From Neorhizobium petrolearium (GTDB lineage Bacteria; Pseudomonadota; Alphaproteobacteria; Rhizobiales; Rhizobiaceae): a DNA stretch of 64,000 nt. Shown here piece by piece: positions 17,547 through 26,847 of this stretch (the stretch's first letter is position 1; each line of letters begins with the position of its first letter). The position numbers and the translations under genes were made by a program. Below the pieces are notes generated by a model. It saw only the letters and a list, made by a program, of their open reading frames with translations, did no database searches and was not told where the DNA came from. Location: the NCBI RefSeq assembly GCF_017873175.1, contig NZ_JAGGJW010000007.1:62001-126000 (forward strand), given 5' to 3'.

Positions 17547-18190
17547 CAGCTCGTCCTCTTTTTTTGGAGCACTTTAAAGGCTGCGCCCTCGGTGACCGAG
17601 CTGCGGCCGGTGCCCGGATCGTGGCTGCCGGGGGCGACGATGACCGGGCATGCCGGCTTGATCAGCGTGACGACGGCGTTGACTGCAAGCGTCAGCGGCA
17701 GCCGCGGGAAAACTGACAGATCGAGATTGCCGAGCGCATTAGCAGCGGCATCGGCGCCGACCTCATGGAAGCGGATCATCGTGCCTTGCGTGATCTGCAG
17801 TTTATCGCCGGTGGTCAGCGCGTAATCGGCCGGCAGGCCGGAGACCTGCAGGATGCGGCGGTCGGGATTGACGAGGCGCACCTGGACGATCGACGCGCCG
17901 AGGATAGAGCCGTCCGGATCGGCCTGCGGATAGAGCGACAGCGGATCGCAGCACATGAAGGCCTGTCTTGAGCCATCCAGGGAACGGATCAATGCCGCCG
18001 CCTGCTTCAGCTCGTCGTGCAGGCCGCGGTCGAGCGTCACGTCGCCGGTCCAGAGCGGATCTGCCAGTTCGGCCGACCAAACGTCGCCGTCGCCATTGCC
18101 GGCAAGCTCGTCATTGCGCTGGATCGACCACCTGACCGACGAGATTGGCAGCTTGTCAAAGAGCGCGGCAAGCGAGAGCGGTGCGGCCAT
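17546..18190 (-). CDS. minor tail protein after the tape measure
   Basis: 214 residues. WSIQRNDELAGNGDGDVW near the start and LKQAAALIRSLDGSRQAFM in the middle are typical of the first tail-tip protein that follows the tape measure in lambda-like and gene-transfer-agent-like tails. It abuts the tape measure gene and the next tail gene with overlapping start and stop bases. No enzyme motif is seen. Confidence 0.65.
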   Translation of the reverse strand: MAAPLSLAALFDKLPISSVRWSIQRNDELAGNGDGDVWSAELADPLWTGDVTLDRGLHDELKQAAALIRSLDGSRQAFMCCDPLSLYPQADPDGSILGASIVQVRLVNPDRRILQVSGLPADYALTTGDKLQITQGTMIRFHEVGADAAANALGNLDLSVFPRLPLTLAVNAVVTLIKPACPVIVAPGSHDPGTGRSSVTEGAAFKVLQKKRTS

Positions 18191-20862
18191 CAGCGCCTCC
18201 AGGGCTCGGACTGGATCGCGGCGACGCGATCGGGGAGCGCCTGGTCGTAATCGTCAAAAGCAAGCTGGACATATTCCGGCACGTTGTCGGCGATTGCCTT
18301 GCGGATGGCCGGCATAATCGTACCGTTCTCGTCGGCCGAGAGACCGAGCAACAGCTTGAGCGTACCCATCCCGCGATCGGCGGCCGCCGCCGACTGGCGC
18401 TCTGCCATTCGGGATGACATCAGCGGCGCAACGTCAACGACACCGCCGTCGGCATAGCCGCGGCGTCCGAGACGCATAGCCTCGACAGTTGCCACGCCGC
18501 CGGCACGGGCAACGTCACGCTGCGACCAGACGACCTCGCCGGCATGCACGACACCGCGCGGCTCATGGATGCCGCCAGGGCCGGTATAGCCGCCGCGCGC
18601 GAACTGCCAGTCATCAAGGCCGAGCGACCACGCGCTCGATGAGGCTGAACCTGACGAGCCGCCGAACAGACTGCTGATCCCGCCGGTAATAAGCCCCAAC
18701 AATCCGCCACTCGAGCTGCCGCCGGCAGCCGCACTGTTGACCTGGAAAAGGCTGTTCAGCAGATCGTTCACTAGCGTGTCGGAGATCCGCTTCAGGGCGC
18801 TCACTCCTGCGTCGCCAAGTGCATCCCAGAAGTCCTTGCCCTGCTGAAGACTACTGGTGAGGGTGCTGGCGAAGTCGCCCGTCAGGTCACGAGCATATTG
18901 CAGCTGCAGGTTCGTCCGGATCAGCCCGGCCTCATAGCTGTCGAAATCGACCGGCAGGCCTGCGCCTTTCAGCCGGGCGGCAATCTGCTGGTCCATCGCC
19001 GATCGGCCGAGCTGCTCGCGCTCGAACAGCAGATCGGAGGCGAGCTGAGCCTTGGCTGCCTCTTCGGCATACTTCTTGAAGGCCTCGACGCGTGCATTGA
19101 TCGCCTCAACCTGTTTCGGCGTCAGCGACCGGCCCTTATCCTCGGACTGCTGCAGAAGATCGAGCTTGAAGCGCAGCGCATCAGCAGCAACGCCGGTCTG
19201 CCCGGCGAGCTGCGCCTCAAGCTTCATCTGGCCGATGCGGTCGTCGGCCGACTTCAGCAGATCGCGGTAGGCGTTCGAGGCAGCTCGGATAGACTTGTCG
19301 GGAGTTTCTCCGAGAATACTCGGCTTGTTACCCGGTATCGGTACGTTCGTCAGATCGCCGTCCGAGTTGATGATGGTTTGGCCTTCGAGACGTGCAAGGG
19401 CATTGCGCCTGGCATCTTCGATTTGCCGAATGGCGGCCTCAGTGTTGATGCGAGGGTCATTGAGCGCGTTGTTGAAAGTCCGCTCGATAATCTCGCGATC
19501 GCTGAGGGCAGGGGCCGCAATGCCGTTCAGCGTATTGAGGGCATCGGAAAGAGCTTTGACTTGTCCGGCCTGCCTGGCAGCCGCGTTGCCGATCCCGTCG
19601 ATCGCCCCTACGAGCGGCGTAAGTGCCTGTTGCGCCTCGATGCCGGACGCTGCCGAATTGCGGAGCTCCTTTATGATTTCACGGATGTTTTCAGGCGTGC
19701 CGGATTGGTTCTCTATCTGGATAAGCCGTTCCACAAATGCCTGGAGGTCCGGCTTGCCGCTCTTTAGTCCCTGATCGAGCAGGGCGAGAGCGCCGCGCAT
19801 CTGATCGATCGTATAGGTCGCACCGCCGAAGTCGCGCGGATCGAGGCTCGCAAGATCTTCGCGAGCATCCTTGCCGACGCTCAGGATCGTCTCACGGTAT
19901 GCCTTGATCCTGTCGAGCGTGTCCTGGCGGACGATCTGGTTGCTTTCGCGGGCATATTCCTGGAGACCTTCGGCAGCCTCACCATAGGCACCTTTGATGC
20001 GTCGGATCAGTTCCGCGTGGCCCTCGAGAACCGATTTAGCCTTTTCGGTGCTGCTGCTGAGATCCGCAAAATATTGAACCGCGAACGCTGTCGCACCGAC
20101 TGCCGCGATCGATAGTAGAGACCAGGGAGAGACCAGCGACATAAAGGCGGCCGCAAGACCGGCAGACTTGTTTTCCAGGCTGTCCAAAACGGCCGCAACC
20201 TGCGGGCCTTGCTGCAAGGCGACCGTGTACCACGGCATGAATGGTGCGGTCGTGATCGTGTCCTGAAGCTGGAATGCAAGATTGGCCGACTGGAAACGCT
20301 GGTTGTTGCTGTTTGCCGCCGGTGTTTCCAGTAGCGCGCGGCTTCGGCCCTTGATCGCGTCGATCGAGGCAAGCGCTGCCTGGCGCTCGCGCGTCATGGC
20401 CGCCGAAAACTCCTCTGTCGAAAGAGCACCCATGGCATGCGCCGTGCGGATCTCGATCTGCGCCTGCTTGTACTGCTGGATGGTCGCGAACAGCGGATTG
20501 TATTTGGCCCGAAGCCGGTCGACCGACAAAGCCTCGTCTGCCAGGACGCCGGTCCATCGGCGCGCATTCTCATTGGCCGGTCCATCGTGGATCCCGAGGC
20601 TGGCATTGATCAGCTGCTGGATCTTGGTGCGGGTGCGTTCGGCTTCGCTGCCGATCGCGGCAATCCCGGTGACCGCCTTGTTCGAACCGCCCGCGTTGAC
20701 AGTCTTCTCGACCGAAGTGGCGACGTTGTCGATCTTCGGCACGCCCTTTTCGGCTTCCGCGCCGATCGCCGCGACGGCCTGCCGGGCATCGGCGCTGCCG
20801 CTCTTGGCCCCGGAGGAATCGATGTTGACGCCGATCGAGATGCGATAGGGAGAGGCTGCCAT
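18190..20862 (-). CDS. tail tape measure protein
   Basis: 890 residues, the longest helical protein of the tail module. It starts with a beta strand (PYRISIGVNIDSSGAKSGS), is mainly Ala-rich helix, has a hydrophobic segment (AAFMSLVSPWSLLSIAAVG), and ends with the lambda-type C-terminal domain (LQQGKDFWDALGDAGVSALK, RISDTLVNDLLNSLFQ). A Gly/Ser-rich tail and LDDWQFARGGYTGPGG follow, as in lambda-family tape measures. It sets tail length and helps DNA passage. It follows the G/GT frameshift pair, as in lambda. Confidence 0.92.
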   Translation of the reverse strand: MAASPYRISIGVNIDSSGAKSGSADARQAVAAIGAEAEKGVPKIDNVATSVEKTVNAGGSNKAVTGIAAIGSEAERTRTKIQQLINASLGIHDGPANENARRWTGVLADEALSVDRLRAKYNPLFATIQQYKQAQIEIRTAHAMGALSTEEFSAAMTRERQAALASIDAIKGRSRALLETPAANSNNQRFQSANLAFQLQDTITTAPFMPWYTVALQQGPQVAAVLDSLENKSAGLAAAFMSLVSPWSLLSIAAVGATAFAVQYFADLSSSTEKAKSVLEGHAELIRRIKGAYGEAAEGLQEYARESNQIVRQDTLDRIKAYRETILSVGKDAREDLASLDPRDFGGATYTIDQMRGALALLDQGLKSGKPDLQAFVERLIQIENQSGTPENIREIIKELRNSAASGIEAQQALTPLVGAIDGIGNAAARQAGQVKALSDALNTLNGIAAPALSDREIIERTFNNALNDPRINTEAAIRQIEDARRNALARLEGQTIINSDGDLTNVPIPGNKPSILGETPDKSIRAASNAYRDLLKSADDRIGQMKLEAQLAGQTGVAADALRFKLDLLQQSEDKGRSLTPKQVEAINARVEAFKKYAEEAAKAQLASDLLFEREQLGRSAMDQQIAARLKGAGLPVDFDSYEAGLIRTNLQLQYARDLTGDFASTLTSSLQQGKDFWDALGDAGVSALKRISDTLVNDLLNSLFQVNSAAAGGSSSGGLLGLITGGISSLFGGSSGSASSSAWSLGLDDWQFARGGYTGPGGIHEPRGVVHAGEVVWSQRDVARAGGVATVEAMRLGRRGYADGGVVDVAPLMSSRMAERQSAAAADRGMGTLKLLLGLSADENGTIMPAIRKAIADNVPEYVQLAFDDYDQALPDRVAAIQSEPWRR

Positions 20863-21161
20863 CAGTCGGCCTCATTCAGGACCGGAAGCGCTGCGGCCTC
20901 CATGACGCGGAGGTCGGCGAAGACCTCTGTATCAGCGTCGATCGAATCGAGGACGAGCTTGCAGGCGACGTAATCAAGCCCGAACCACACCAGCCCTGCC
21001 ATGCCGGCCGCGACGCGCCACTGGGTCTGGCATTCGAGGAAAGCCATCAGTGAATCCCAGTTTGCCGGCATGATCTCCATCTCATCGTCTTGCTTCGGGC
21101 GGGCGGCAAATTGAACGCCCATCCTTTGAAACTGCTCCCGAACCTTGTCGGGCACCCCCAC
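20862..21161 (-). CDS. T part of the G/GT tail assembly chaperone (DUF1799-like)
   Basis: 99 residues if counted from the GTG at 21161, but this frame is open back to the slippery site at 21224-21230 and is most likely made as a -1 frameshift extension of the upstream G gene. ANWDSLMAFLECQTQWRVA and GLVWFGLDYVACKLVLDS match DUF1799-type T proteins. It ends exactly where the tape measure begins. In lambda the GT fusion recruits the tail tube protein to the tape measure. Confidence 0.82.
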   Translation of the reverse strand: MGVPDKVREQFQRMGVQFAARPKQDDEMEIMPANWDSLMAFLECQTQWRVAAGMAGLVWFGLDYVACKLVLDSIDADTEVFADLRVMEAAALPVLNEAD

Positions 21162-21220
21162 GGGCTTCGTTCGATCGCGACGGCCGGAGCGGATCCGCGC
21201 CCAGCGCTCCGCCGCCGCTT

Positions 21221-21673
21221 TCAGTTTTTTAGGCGCGCCCGGTCCTGGCTGATCGCTTCTTCGTAGGCGTTCAGCAGCCCCATCTTCACTCGTTCGATCG
21301 CGTAGAGTGCTCGAAACGTGGCGTCCGTGAACGGGATCGGCTTGTCCCCGTCATCGGCGTCGACGATCTTGCTCCAGCCGCGGACCACATCCTGGACGGC
21401 GGCCTTGTCATGCTCCTCCAGTTCCGCCTGGATCAGCTTCAGCTCGTCGAGGCCGAGCGGCTCCTCGACACCATCTTCACCGACAGTCTTGCGGTCCATC
21501 TTCTTCAGTATGGCGAGGCGGGCATCGCGGGACGCCTGGATGCGTTCCGGCGGAAGGATTGCGAAGGTCACCTCGAATTCGCGCAGAATGTGCTTGCCGG
21601 GCTTTGCGGGGTCGGGCTCCATGACCTTGACGGGCCACGGAAAGGTCAGTTCGGAAAACAGCTTGAAGGTCAT
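21221..21673 (-). CDS. tail assembly chaperone G
   Basis: 150 residues. It begins FKLFSELTFPWPVKVMEP and has the helical EVTFAILPPERIQASRDARL and LLNAYEEAISQDRARL segments of small tail chaperones. It lies between the tail tube gene and the T frame and ends at a slippery heptamer, so it is made both as G and, after -1 frameshift, as a longer GT protein of about 270 residues. Confidence 0.85.
   Translation of the reverse strand: MTFKLFSELTFPWPVKVMEPDPAKPGKHILREFEVTFAILPPERIQASRDARLAILKKMDRKTVGEDGVEEPLGLDELKLIQAELEEHDKAAVQDVVRGWSKIVDADDGDKPIPFTDATFRALYAIERVKMGLLNAYEEAISQDRARLKN
21224..21230 (-). other. programmed -1 frameshift site A AAA AAC
   Basis: In the G reading frame the end reads CTA AAA AAC TGA. 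The heptamer A-AAA-AAC is in the phase needed for -1 slippage. After slipping, the frame reads CTG AAA GCG GCG and stays open through 20862. The G stop follows the heptamer directly (tca at 21221-21223). The only plausible reason for such an arrangement between a capsid/tail block and a tape measure is G/GT production. Confidence 0.92.
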
Positions 21674-21702
21674 TTCACCGGGCTTTCAAAGAGGTTTGGA
21701 AA

Positions 21703-22632
21703 TCAGCGGAAGGTGATGACGAATTCGTCGTTGCCGGCGTCGGGTCTGTACATCAGCGGCAAGGTGTTGTTTCGGATCCGCTGAGTGGCGCCGTATGTGA
21801 GCCGCCCGATCTGCACCTTCGGCGCATCGAACTCGACGATGTTGCCGGCCACGGTACCGTGCTGGGCGGCCATCACGCCGACTGTGTGCGACTGCATCGT
21901 CTGCAGCCAGTTCTTCTCAGTCAGCAGCGCCGCCTCGAAGATCGCCTGGCCGACCATCTGACGACCGGTCTGACGGATCGAGCGCTGGTTGATCAAGAGC
22001 CGCGGTTCGATCGCGTTGGCGAGGTCGAAGCTCCAGCCCTCGCAGGCGCCGGCAAACCCATGCAGCGAGACCGTCGTGTTCTCAAAATTGACCGGCACAG
22101 GATCGATGAACTTCGAATCGTCGATCGTCGGCAGGGCCGTGTCGGAAAAGGTACCGAGCAGGCCGGTCATGGTGAAGACGAAGCGCGGCATCTGGCCGGG
22201 GGTGAGCTGGCCGGTCACCGTGCCGCGGCAACCGGCCATGATGTGGTTCACGCCGTCGTCGTTGAAATAGATCGTGCAGCTCTCGAAGAGCTTCGAGACC
22301 GGGTGATACTGGACGTCGGTGTCGGCCGTGATGACCTCGGCAAGGCCGGAAGAACGCAGGAGCGGCGAGCAGCCCGGCGGCGTGCCGGGATCGCCGGAGC
22401 CGGCAATCTCGATTTCCATCGACAGGCGGCAATAGTTCCCGTCGAAGATCACGCCCTGGTGACCCATGTAGGGCTTGATCAGGTCGCGAGTGAGATCGTT
22501 GCCAACGAACGGTTCGTAGCTGACGTTGGTCCCGATCATCGCGTTGGCGGCGCCTGTTGGCGTCGGGTCCTCCGCGTAGACGGTTTCCGTTTTCGCCAGA
22601 ATGGCGAGATTGTCGACGTAGCGCTCAGTCAC
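21703..22632 (-). CDS. major tail (tube) protein
   Basis: 309 residues from the GTG at 22632, which has ggagag 8 bases upstream; the open frame above it is Arg-rich and is not coding. RYVDNLAILAKTETVYAEDP is the usual start of Mu-like siphovirus tube proteins. A beta-rich body follows (TPGQMPRFVFTMTGLLGTF) and a C-terminal strand NDEFVITFR. It stands directly before the G/GT pair. The GTG overlaps the stop of the upstream small gene. Confidence 0.82.
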   Translation of the reverse strand: MTERYVDNLAILAKTETVYAEDPTPTGAANAMIGTNVSYEPFVGNDLTRDLIKPYMGHQGVIFDGNYCRLSMEIEIAGSGDPGTPPGCSPLLRSSGLAEVITADTDVQYHPVSKLFESCTIYFNDDGVNHIMAGCRGTVTGQLTPGQMPRFVFTMTGLLGTFSDTALPTIDDSKFIDPVPVNFENTTVSLHGFAGACEGWSFDLANAIEPRLLINQRSIRQTGRQMVGQAIFEAALLTEKNWLQTMQSHTVGVMAAQHGTVAGNIVEFDAPKVQIGRLTYGATQRIRNNTLPLMYRPDAGNDEFVITFR

Positions 22633-22789
22633 CCTGGCTCTCCTTCTTCGATTTGCCTGCAGGCTTTGCTTCCGCAGCCGGCTCCACGGATGCGGCCGCT
22701 TCAATCTTCGGTTTCGCCTGTTCGGTGCGGCTGACCAGCTTGAGGGAACCGTCTGCCTGCCGGATGTAGGATCCGCCTTGACCCTTCAT
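22625..22789 (-). CDS. small Lys/Ala-rich prophage protein
   Basis: 54 residues, starting at the ATG at 22789 with aaaggaaac upstream. MKGQGGSYIRQADGSLKLV is followed by a disordered Ala/Glu/Lys tail. Small genes with GGSY(I/V)R...DGSL...R are usual at this place in Mu-like phages, between the terminator and the tube gene. The role is not known. Confidence 0.72.
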   Translation of the reverse strand: MKGQGGSYIRQADGSLKLVSRTEQAKPKIEAAASVEPAAEAKPAGKSKKESQGD

Positions 22790-22790
22790 G

Positions 22791-23222
22791 TCAGTTTCCT
22801 TTTCTGATGAACCGGCTTGTCTGCCAGGTCTGGACGTAAACGGTGGCGCCGTTGCCGCGGCCGAGCGGCGCGGACTTGCCGGCCGCCAGCCAGAAGAGTT
22901 CGTTTCCGGGCTCGATTGCCCAGCCGGCAAGTGCGGCCTCGATCTCGCCGCTATAGGTGTCAAACTGCGAGACGCGCTTGGCGCCCTTGGAATCGTCGTG
23001 CCGGCGGACGACGAAGGCGACCAGGATCTGCACGCCGACCTCCTGGCGAAAGCCGCCGGAGGCCCGGCTGTTCGGGCTGCCGAGCTCGCGGTACGGAATG
23101 ACGAAGGTCGCGCCGCTCTTCGGCGCGATGCCCTCCGCCAATGCGGCCAGGTCCTCGGCGGCCGAAACGTCCGAGAGCGATGGCGCCATGGCTTTCAGGC
23201 GGTCGATGACGTCCTGGATCAT
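22791..23222 (-). CDS. tail terminator / gp37-like protein
   Basis: 143 residues from the ATG at 23222, which overlaps the stop of the preceding gene (TGATG). MIQDVIDRLKAMAPSLSDV, VIPYRELGSPNSRASGGFRQ and QILVAFVVRRHDD fit the small phage protein that follows the gp36-type gene in Mu-like phages and completes the tail end next to the head. The family is called from order and pattern. Confidence 0.7.
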   Translation of the reverse strand: MIQDVIDRLKAMAPSLSDVSAAEDLAALAEGIAPKSGATFVIPYRELGSPNSRASGGFRQEVGVQILVAFVVRRHDDSKGAKRVSQFDTYSGEIEAALAGWAIEPGNELFWLAAGKSAPLGRGNGATVYVQTWQTSRFIRKGN

Positions 23223-23650
23223 CAAAGCCACCCTTTGAGCTTGTCAGCGGTGAACATAGGTTCCGGCCCGACGATGCTGACGCGGCCGCTGTCGGATGGT
23301 GCCGGCTGCGGATCGTCGACGCCGATCGGCAAGTCCAGAACGCCGCGAGCCAGATCCTTCAAAGCCGTGAGCGCATCCTTGTAATCGCGCACGACGTAGT
23401 CCGGAGCGCCGTCGCGATGCAGCTGGTAGCGGGCGATCGAGACGCACCAGGTGCGCAGCAAATCGGGCACGGCTGTCAGCGGCAGCGCATAGCGAACGGC
23501 GACATAGCCGTTGGCGATATTGTCTGCGTGCACCAACGCAGCCTCGACGACGTCGGGATCGGGAATACCGTCTTCGTCTCGATCGGCGACCTGAAGGATT
23601 TCATCCTCGCCGGCACGCTCGATCAGATCTTCGAGGCTCGCGTAGGGCAT
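23222..23650 (-). CDS. gp36-like protein (DUF1320)
   Basis: 142 residues. MPYASLEDLIERAGEDEILQ and DPDVVEAALVHADNIANGYV are the clear DUF1320 pattern of Mu gp36, followed by RYALPLTAVPDLLRTWCVSI. The protein is thought to be a head-tail connector part. It follows the capsid and gp35-like genes, as in Mu. Confidence 0.88.
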   Translation of the reverse strand: MPYASLEDLIERAGEDEILQVADRDEDGIPDPDVVEAALVHADNIANGYVAVRYALPLTAVPDLLRTWCVSIARYQLHRDGAPDYVVRDYKDALTALKDLARGVLDLPIGVDDPQPAPSDSGRVSIVGPEPMFTADKLKGWL

Positions 23651-23653
23651 GGG

Positions 23654-24244
23654 TCAGTCCACCACCTTGCCGGTTTCCCACGAGGTGACCAAGCGCATCT
23701 CGCGTAGCGGAGCGTGTTCTGCTTCGGTGAGGACAATGGGCTTGCCCAGCTTGAACTTGACGTTGTTGTGCCGGATCGGGCCGCCGATAACATGGACCTC
23801 GCGCCGTTCCACCCGGGCACCTTCGCCGAAGAGCAGGTTAACGAGGTGGCTGCGGTCCTCGGCCGACAGATCGGCCGGCTCTATGATTCCGCTTGCGGCC
23901 ATGATGGTGGCCAGGTCGAATTTCTCACCCGTGGCGTCCCCGGAAGCCGATGCTTCCGCTTCCGGGGCCGGCTGTGCCTTTTCCGCCTCCGCCAGGATGG
24001 CTTCGGTCGGAGTAGCGTTCACCTGCGGTTTCACAAGCTCGGCCGAAGCTTCGCCAGCAGCATCGCCGCTATCGCTGGGGGTATTACTCCCGTCAGGCCC
24101 GTTCTCGCCTGACGGGGTGGATGCCGGATCACGCGGCTCCTCGGGCTTGACCCGAGGATCGGTGGCGGCATCCTGCCCCGGAGTGACCGTGGTCTCAGTG
24201 ACCTCCTCGGCCGGGGCGTTGGATTTCATGGGCTTCTTGGCCAT
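23654..24244 (-). CDS. gp35-like (HI1506-type) prophage protein
   Basis: 196 residues from the ATG at 24244 (aaaggagg upstream); the longer open frame has no ribosome site. The N-terminal 110 residues are a disordered Pro/Ala/Glu-rich segment. The C-terminal part (GGPIRHNNVKFKLGKPIVL) is the conserved domain found after the capsid gene in Mu-like phages. The function is unknown, perhaps in the head-tail connection. Confidence 0.75.
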   Translation of the reverse strand: MAKKPMKSNAPAEEVTETTVTPGQDAATDPRVKPEEPRDPASTPSGENGPDGSNTPSDSGDAAGEASAELVKPQVNATPTEAILAEAEKAQPAPEAEASASGDATGEKFDLATIMAASGIIEPADLSAEDRSHLVNLLFGEGARVERREVHVIGGPIRHNNVKFKLGKPIVLTEAEHAPLREMRLVTSWETGKVVD

Positions 24245-24342
24245 CTGGCCCTCCTTTCGGATCTTGCGAAAAGGATCGCGGTCGATCCCCTTCGAAAAAT
24301 CCGCCCGGCATTCGCGCCGGGCGTAGTTCACACGGCAGTGGA

Positions 24343-25275
24343 TCAGGTGATGTCGGAGATGAGGTAGCCCAGCTCGGGAGCGGAGATGACTTCCTTGACG
24401 CTCTCGCCCGAGCGGACGCGATCGGAGCCGCGCAGTCCGATCTTCGGTTCAGGAATGGAGCCGGAAACGCGGGTGCCAAACTGCGCCGTCCAGCCGAAGG
24501 TGGGTGTCGCCGAGACGCTGTCGGCGAGCTGCGCCTTATGGAAGAGCAGGCAGTTATCGCCCCAGGCGCGCTGGCGAGCGACTGGCTGGCCTGGCTTTGC
24601 GCTGTTGACCCAGCCTTCGCCGATATAGATGTCGTCCAGCTCCAGGAGGTCGGCGACCGCTCGCTTGTTGGCATAACCGTCGCCGGCGCCCGAAGGCGTC
24701 AGAGCACGCAGCACGCTCGGGTTGGTGCGCAGCGTCGTCCAGGCTGAGCGCCCCATGGCGGCATGGTTCGGACGCATGACCATGCTGTCGGCAGCTTCGG
24801 CGACCGCAACGATGGGTTTGCTGTCGGCGTCACTCCATTTCGAGGCACCGACCAGCGTCTCCTTGTTGTCCGCACCATAGGTGGCGGGATCGAACACGCG
24901 ACTGGAGACGCGGACCTCGCGATCGAGCAGCACCAGATCGATGAGCTTCTGCGCCGCGAATGCACGCGGGTCGTAACCGGCCGGAGCATTTTGGCTGTCG
25001 GCGACGGGGACAACATCGTCGAGACCGTAATCGTCGGTGCGATCCTCGATCTCTTCGGCATTGAACTCGACAGTGTTCGGCTCGGATTTACGGCCGACCT
25101 TGGTGTCATGACGGGTGATGAACTGCCCGAAATCAAAGCGCCACCACTTGAACTGCTCGCGTGGCAGAAGCGGGTTGAGGCGCGGCAACACGAGATCGGC
25201 GATCAATGCGTTGTTGCGGTAGGCCTGGACGATGCCGACAAGCACCGGATCGACGGGAAAAGGCTGACCTGCCAT
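24343..25275 (-). CDS. major capsid protein
   Basis: 310 residues. It starts with an N-terminal arm (PFPVDPVLVGIVQAYRNNAL, IADLVLPRLNPLLPRE) and FKWWRFDFGQFITRHDTKVG, and has AAQKLIDLVLLDREVRVSS and the C-terminal GLRGSDRVRSGESVKEVIS region. This is the Mu-like siphovirus major head protein pattern, a HK97-type fold. It follows the cement protein and the protease, in the usual head order. Confidence 0.9.
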   Translation of the reverse strand: MAGQPFPVDPVLVGIVQAYRNNALIADLVLPRLNPLLPREQFKWWRFDFGQFITRHDTKVGRKSEPNTVEFNAEEIEDRTDDYGLDDVVPVADSQNAPAGYDPRAFAAQKLIDLVLLDREVRVSSRVFDPATYGADNKETLVGASKWSDADSKPIVAVAEAADSMVMRPNHAAMGRSAWTTLRTNPSVLRALTPSGAGDGYANKRAVADLLELDDIYIGEGWVNSAKPGQPVARQRAWGDNCLLFHKAQLADSVSATPTFGWTAQFGTRVSGSIPEPKIGLRGSDRVRSGESVKEVISAPELGYLISDIT

Positions 25276-25305
25276 GGAGGGCTCCTAAGGGGTTACGGGC
25301 GCGCT

Positions 25306-25683
25306 TTACGCGGCGCCCTGGATGCTGCCGCGCTGAATGAAGGCGCGCACGAAATCTCCGGCCACGGCGCCGGCAAGCACGAAACCGGCCGTGACGTTGT
25401 TAATGCCGGCCGCAGGCGCTGCCGCGACGGCAACACCAGCCGCGCCCGCCGTGATGGCCGCACCCGGCGCGATCGTGCCGCCGGCGACCACTTCGGCGGG
25501 ACCGAAGAGAATGACGTCGATGCGCTCGCCGTCGGTCGCGCCGGAGGGGAAGTCGGTCACGCCGGCAATGATGTCCGTTGGGGCAGTTGCCAGTGCGACT
25601 TCACCGTCATTGGCAGTGAACTTCACAAGGCGACGGTGGCCGATGGCGCCCGACGCGACGAGGGTCTTGGTGAAGGGGTTCAT
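25306..25683 (-). CDS. capsid cement / decoration protein (DUF2190-like)
   Basis: 125 residues from the ATG at 25683; the frame above it is an Arg/Pro-rich shadow. The sequence is Ala/Gly/Val-rich beta (TIAPGAAITAGAAGVAVAAA) with GHRRLVKFTANDGEVALA near the start, the DUF2190 pattern. Such proteins bind the outside of the capsid and stabilise it. It lies between the protease and the capsid gene. Confidence 0.85.
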   Translation of the reverse strand: MNPFTKTLVASGAIGHRRLVKFTANDGEVALATAPTDIIAGVTDFPSGATDGERIDVILFGPAEVVAGGTIAPGAAITAGAAGVAVAAAPAAGINNVTAGFVLAGAVAGDFVRAFIQRGSIQGAA

Positions 25684-25693
25684 GGGCGTTCCT

Positions 25694-26812
25694 TTACCGG
25701 CGGGACTGGAGGCGCATGGCGGCCTGGGCGGGCGAGATCGTCTCGCCTTTGTCCTTGGCCGTGCGGATTTCGGTTTCGATGGCGGCCTGGACATAGGCCG
25801 GGTCGGAGAAGTCATGACCATCGCCAGTGCCAAGCTCACCCTCGGTTACCGGCTTCGGCAGCTTGGAGAGGAGATCGCGGAGGGCAGCGCGGCCGGTGGT
25901 CTTCACGACCTGGTCGCCTTCGGAGAACTCCAGTGCGCCATCGTCGATTTCGGAGAAGAGCGCGGTGGCGGTCGCCTGAAGGCCGATCGGCAGGCGGCCG
26001 TCCTCGATGATCGCGGCAACGAAATCTGCATCTTCCTTGGCGCGTGCCTTCTTCTCATTTTCGGAGAAGGTGGTTTCCCGACCGGTGATCGCGGTCTCGC
26101 GGGAGTTAAGAGCGGCTTCGCGAGCTTCAAGCTCCGCCAGCCGCTCCTCGGCGGTCTTGGTCATGTCTGGTTCCTTCGGTGAGGTTTCGGAGAAAAGAGT
26201 GCGGTTATCTTCAGCGCGCGCTTCGATGCGGCTCTCGATCGCAGCCTGGGTGAGTTGCTCCAGGTCATAGACCGGGATCAGCCGGTCGGCCGTTTCAAGG
26301 TCATTTTCCTCGATCAGCCAGTCGCGCAGGCGACGGAACATCCGGGAGACGTTTTCAAAGGCCCAGGAATTTCGCCACTCGGAGAATTCGATCTCGACCA
26401 GCTCATCCCCATCCGAGAACTCGACCGGCTTTAAACCCTTCACCGCCGGCGGCTCGGCTCCGAGAAAACCAACGTGGCGGAGGTAATACTGGCCTGGGGT
26501 GGGATTGCCCTTATCGTTCGGTCCATAGAGCGCGGCGGACCGCTTCTTGAACCGGCCTTCGCGGACCAGCTCGGAGAAGGTCGGCTCGACCTGGTCGGCT
26601 TCGGCGATCAGATGGCCGTCCTTTACAGAAAGGCTCTTTACCCAGCCGTAGGCCGGCAGGTTCTGTTTGGGATGCCCTACAACGACTGGCGCCTCGTGCA
26701 GCGTCGGATCATAGGCCGAGGCGATTGCAGCAACGTCAGCCTCCGAAAAGCTGAGCGTCGCCCCCTTGGCGGTCGTGTGGGTTCCGGTGCGGAAAATCTC
26801 GAACGGTTTCAT
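25694..26812 (-). CDS. head maturation protease with scaffold (Mu gpI-like)
   Basis: 372 residues. The N-terminal 170 residues carry the Mu I protease pattern: YDPTLHEAPVVVGHPKQN, YGWVKSLSVKDGHLIAEAD, and a region ending YYLRHVGFLGAEPPAVKGL. The C-terminal part is a Glu/Lys-rich coiled coil (AEERLAELEAREAALNSRE), the scaffold. In Mu the scaffold is also made separately from an internal start (gene Z); an ATG in this frame before TKTAEERLAEL could serve. First gene after late operator copy 2. Confidence 0.9.
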   Translation of the reverse strand: MKPFEIFRTGTHTTAKGATLSFSEADVAAIASAYDPTLHEAPVVVGHPKQNLPAYGWVKSLSVKDGHLIAEADQVEPTFSELVREGRFKKRSAALYGPNDKGNPTPGQYYLRHVGFLGAEPPAVKGLKPVEFSDGDELVEIEFSEWRNSWAFENVSRMFRRLRDWLIEENDLETADRLIPVYDLEQLTQAAIESRIEARAEDNRTLFSETSPKEPDMTKTAEERLAELEAREAALNSRETAITGRETTFSENEKKARAKEDADFVAAIIEDGRLPIGLQATATALFSEIDDGALEFSEGDQVVKTTGRAALRDLLSKLPKPVTEGELGTGDGHDFSDPAYVQAAIETEIRTAKDKGETISPAQAAMRLQSRR

Positions 26813-26847
26813 GCCCGCATCTAAGGCGGATGCGGCAGATTAATCCG

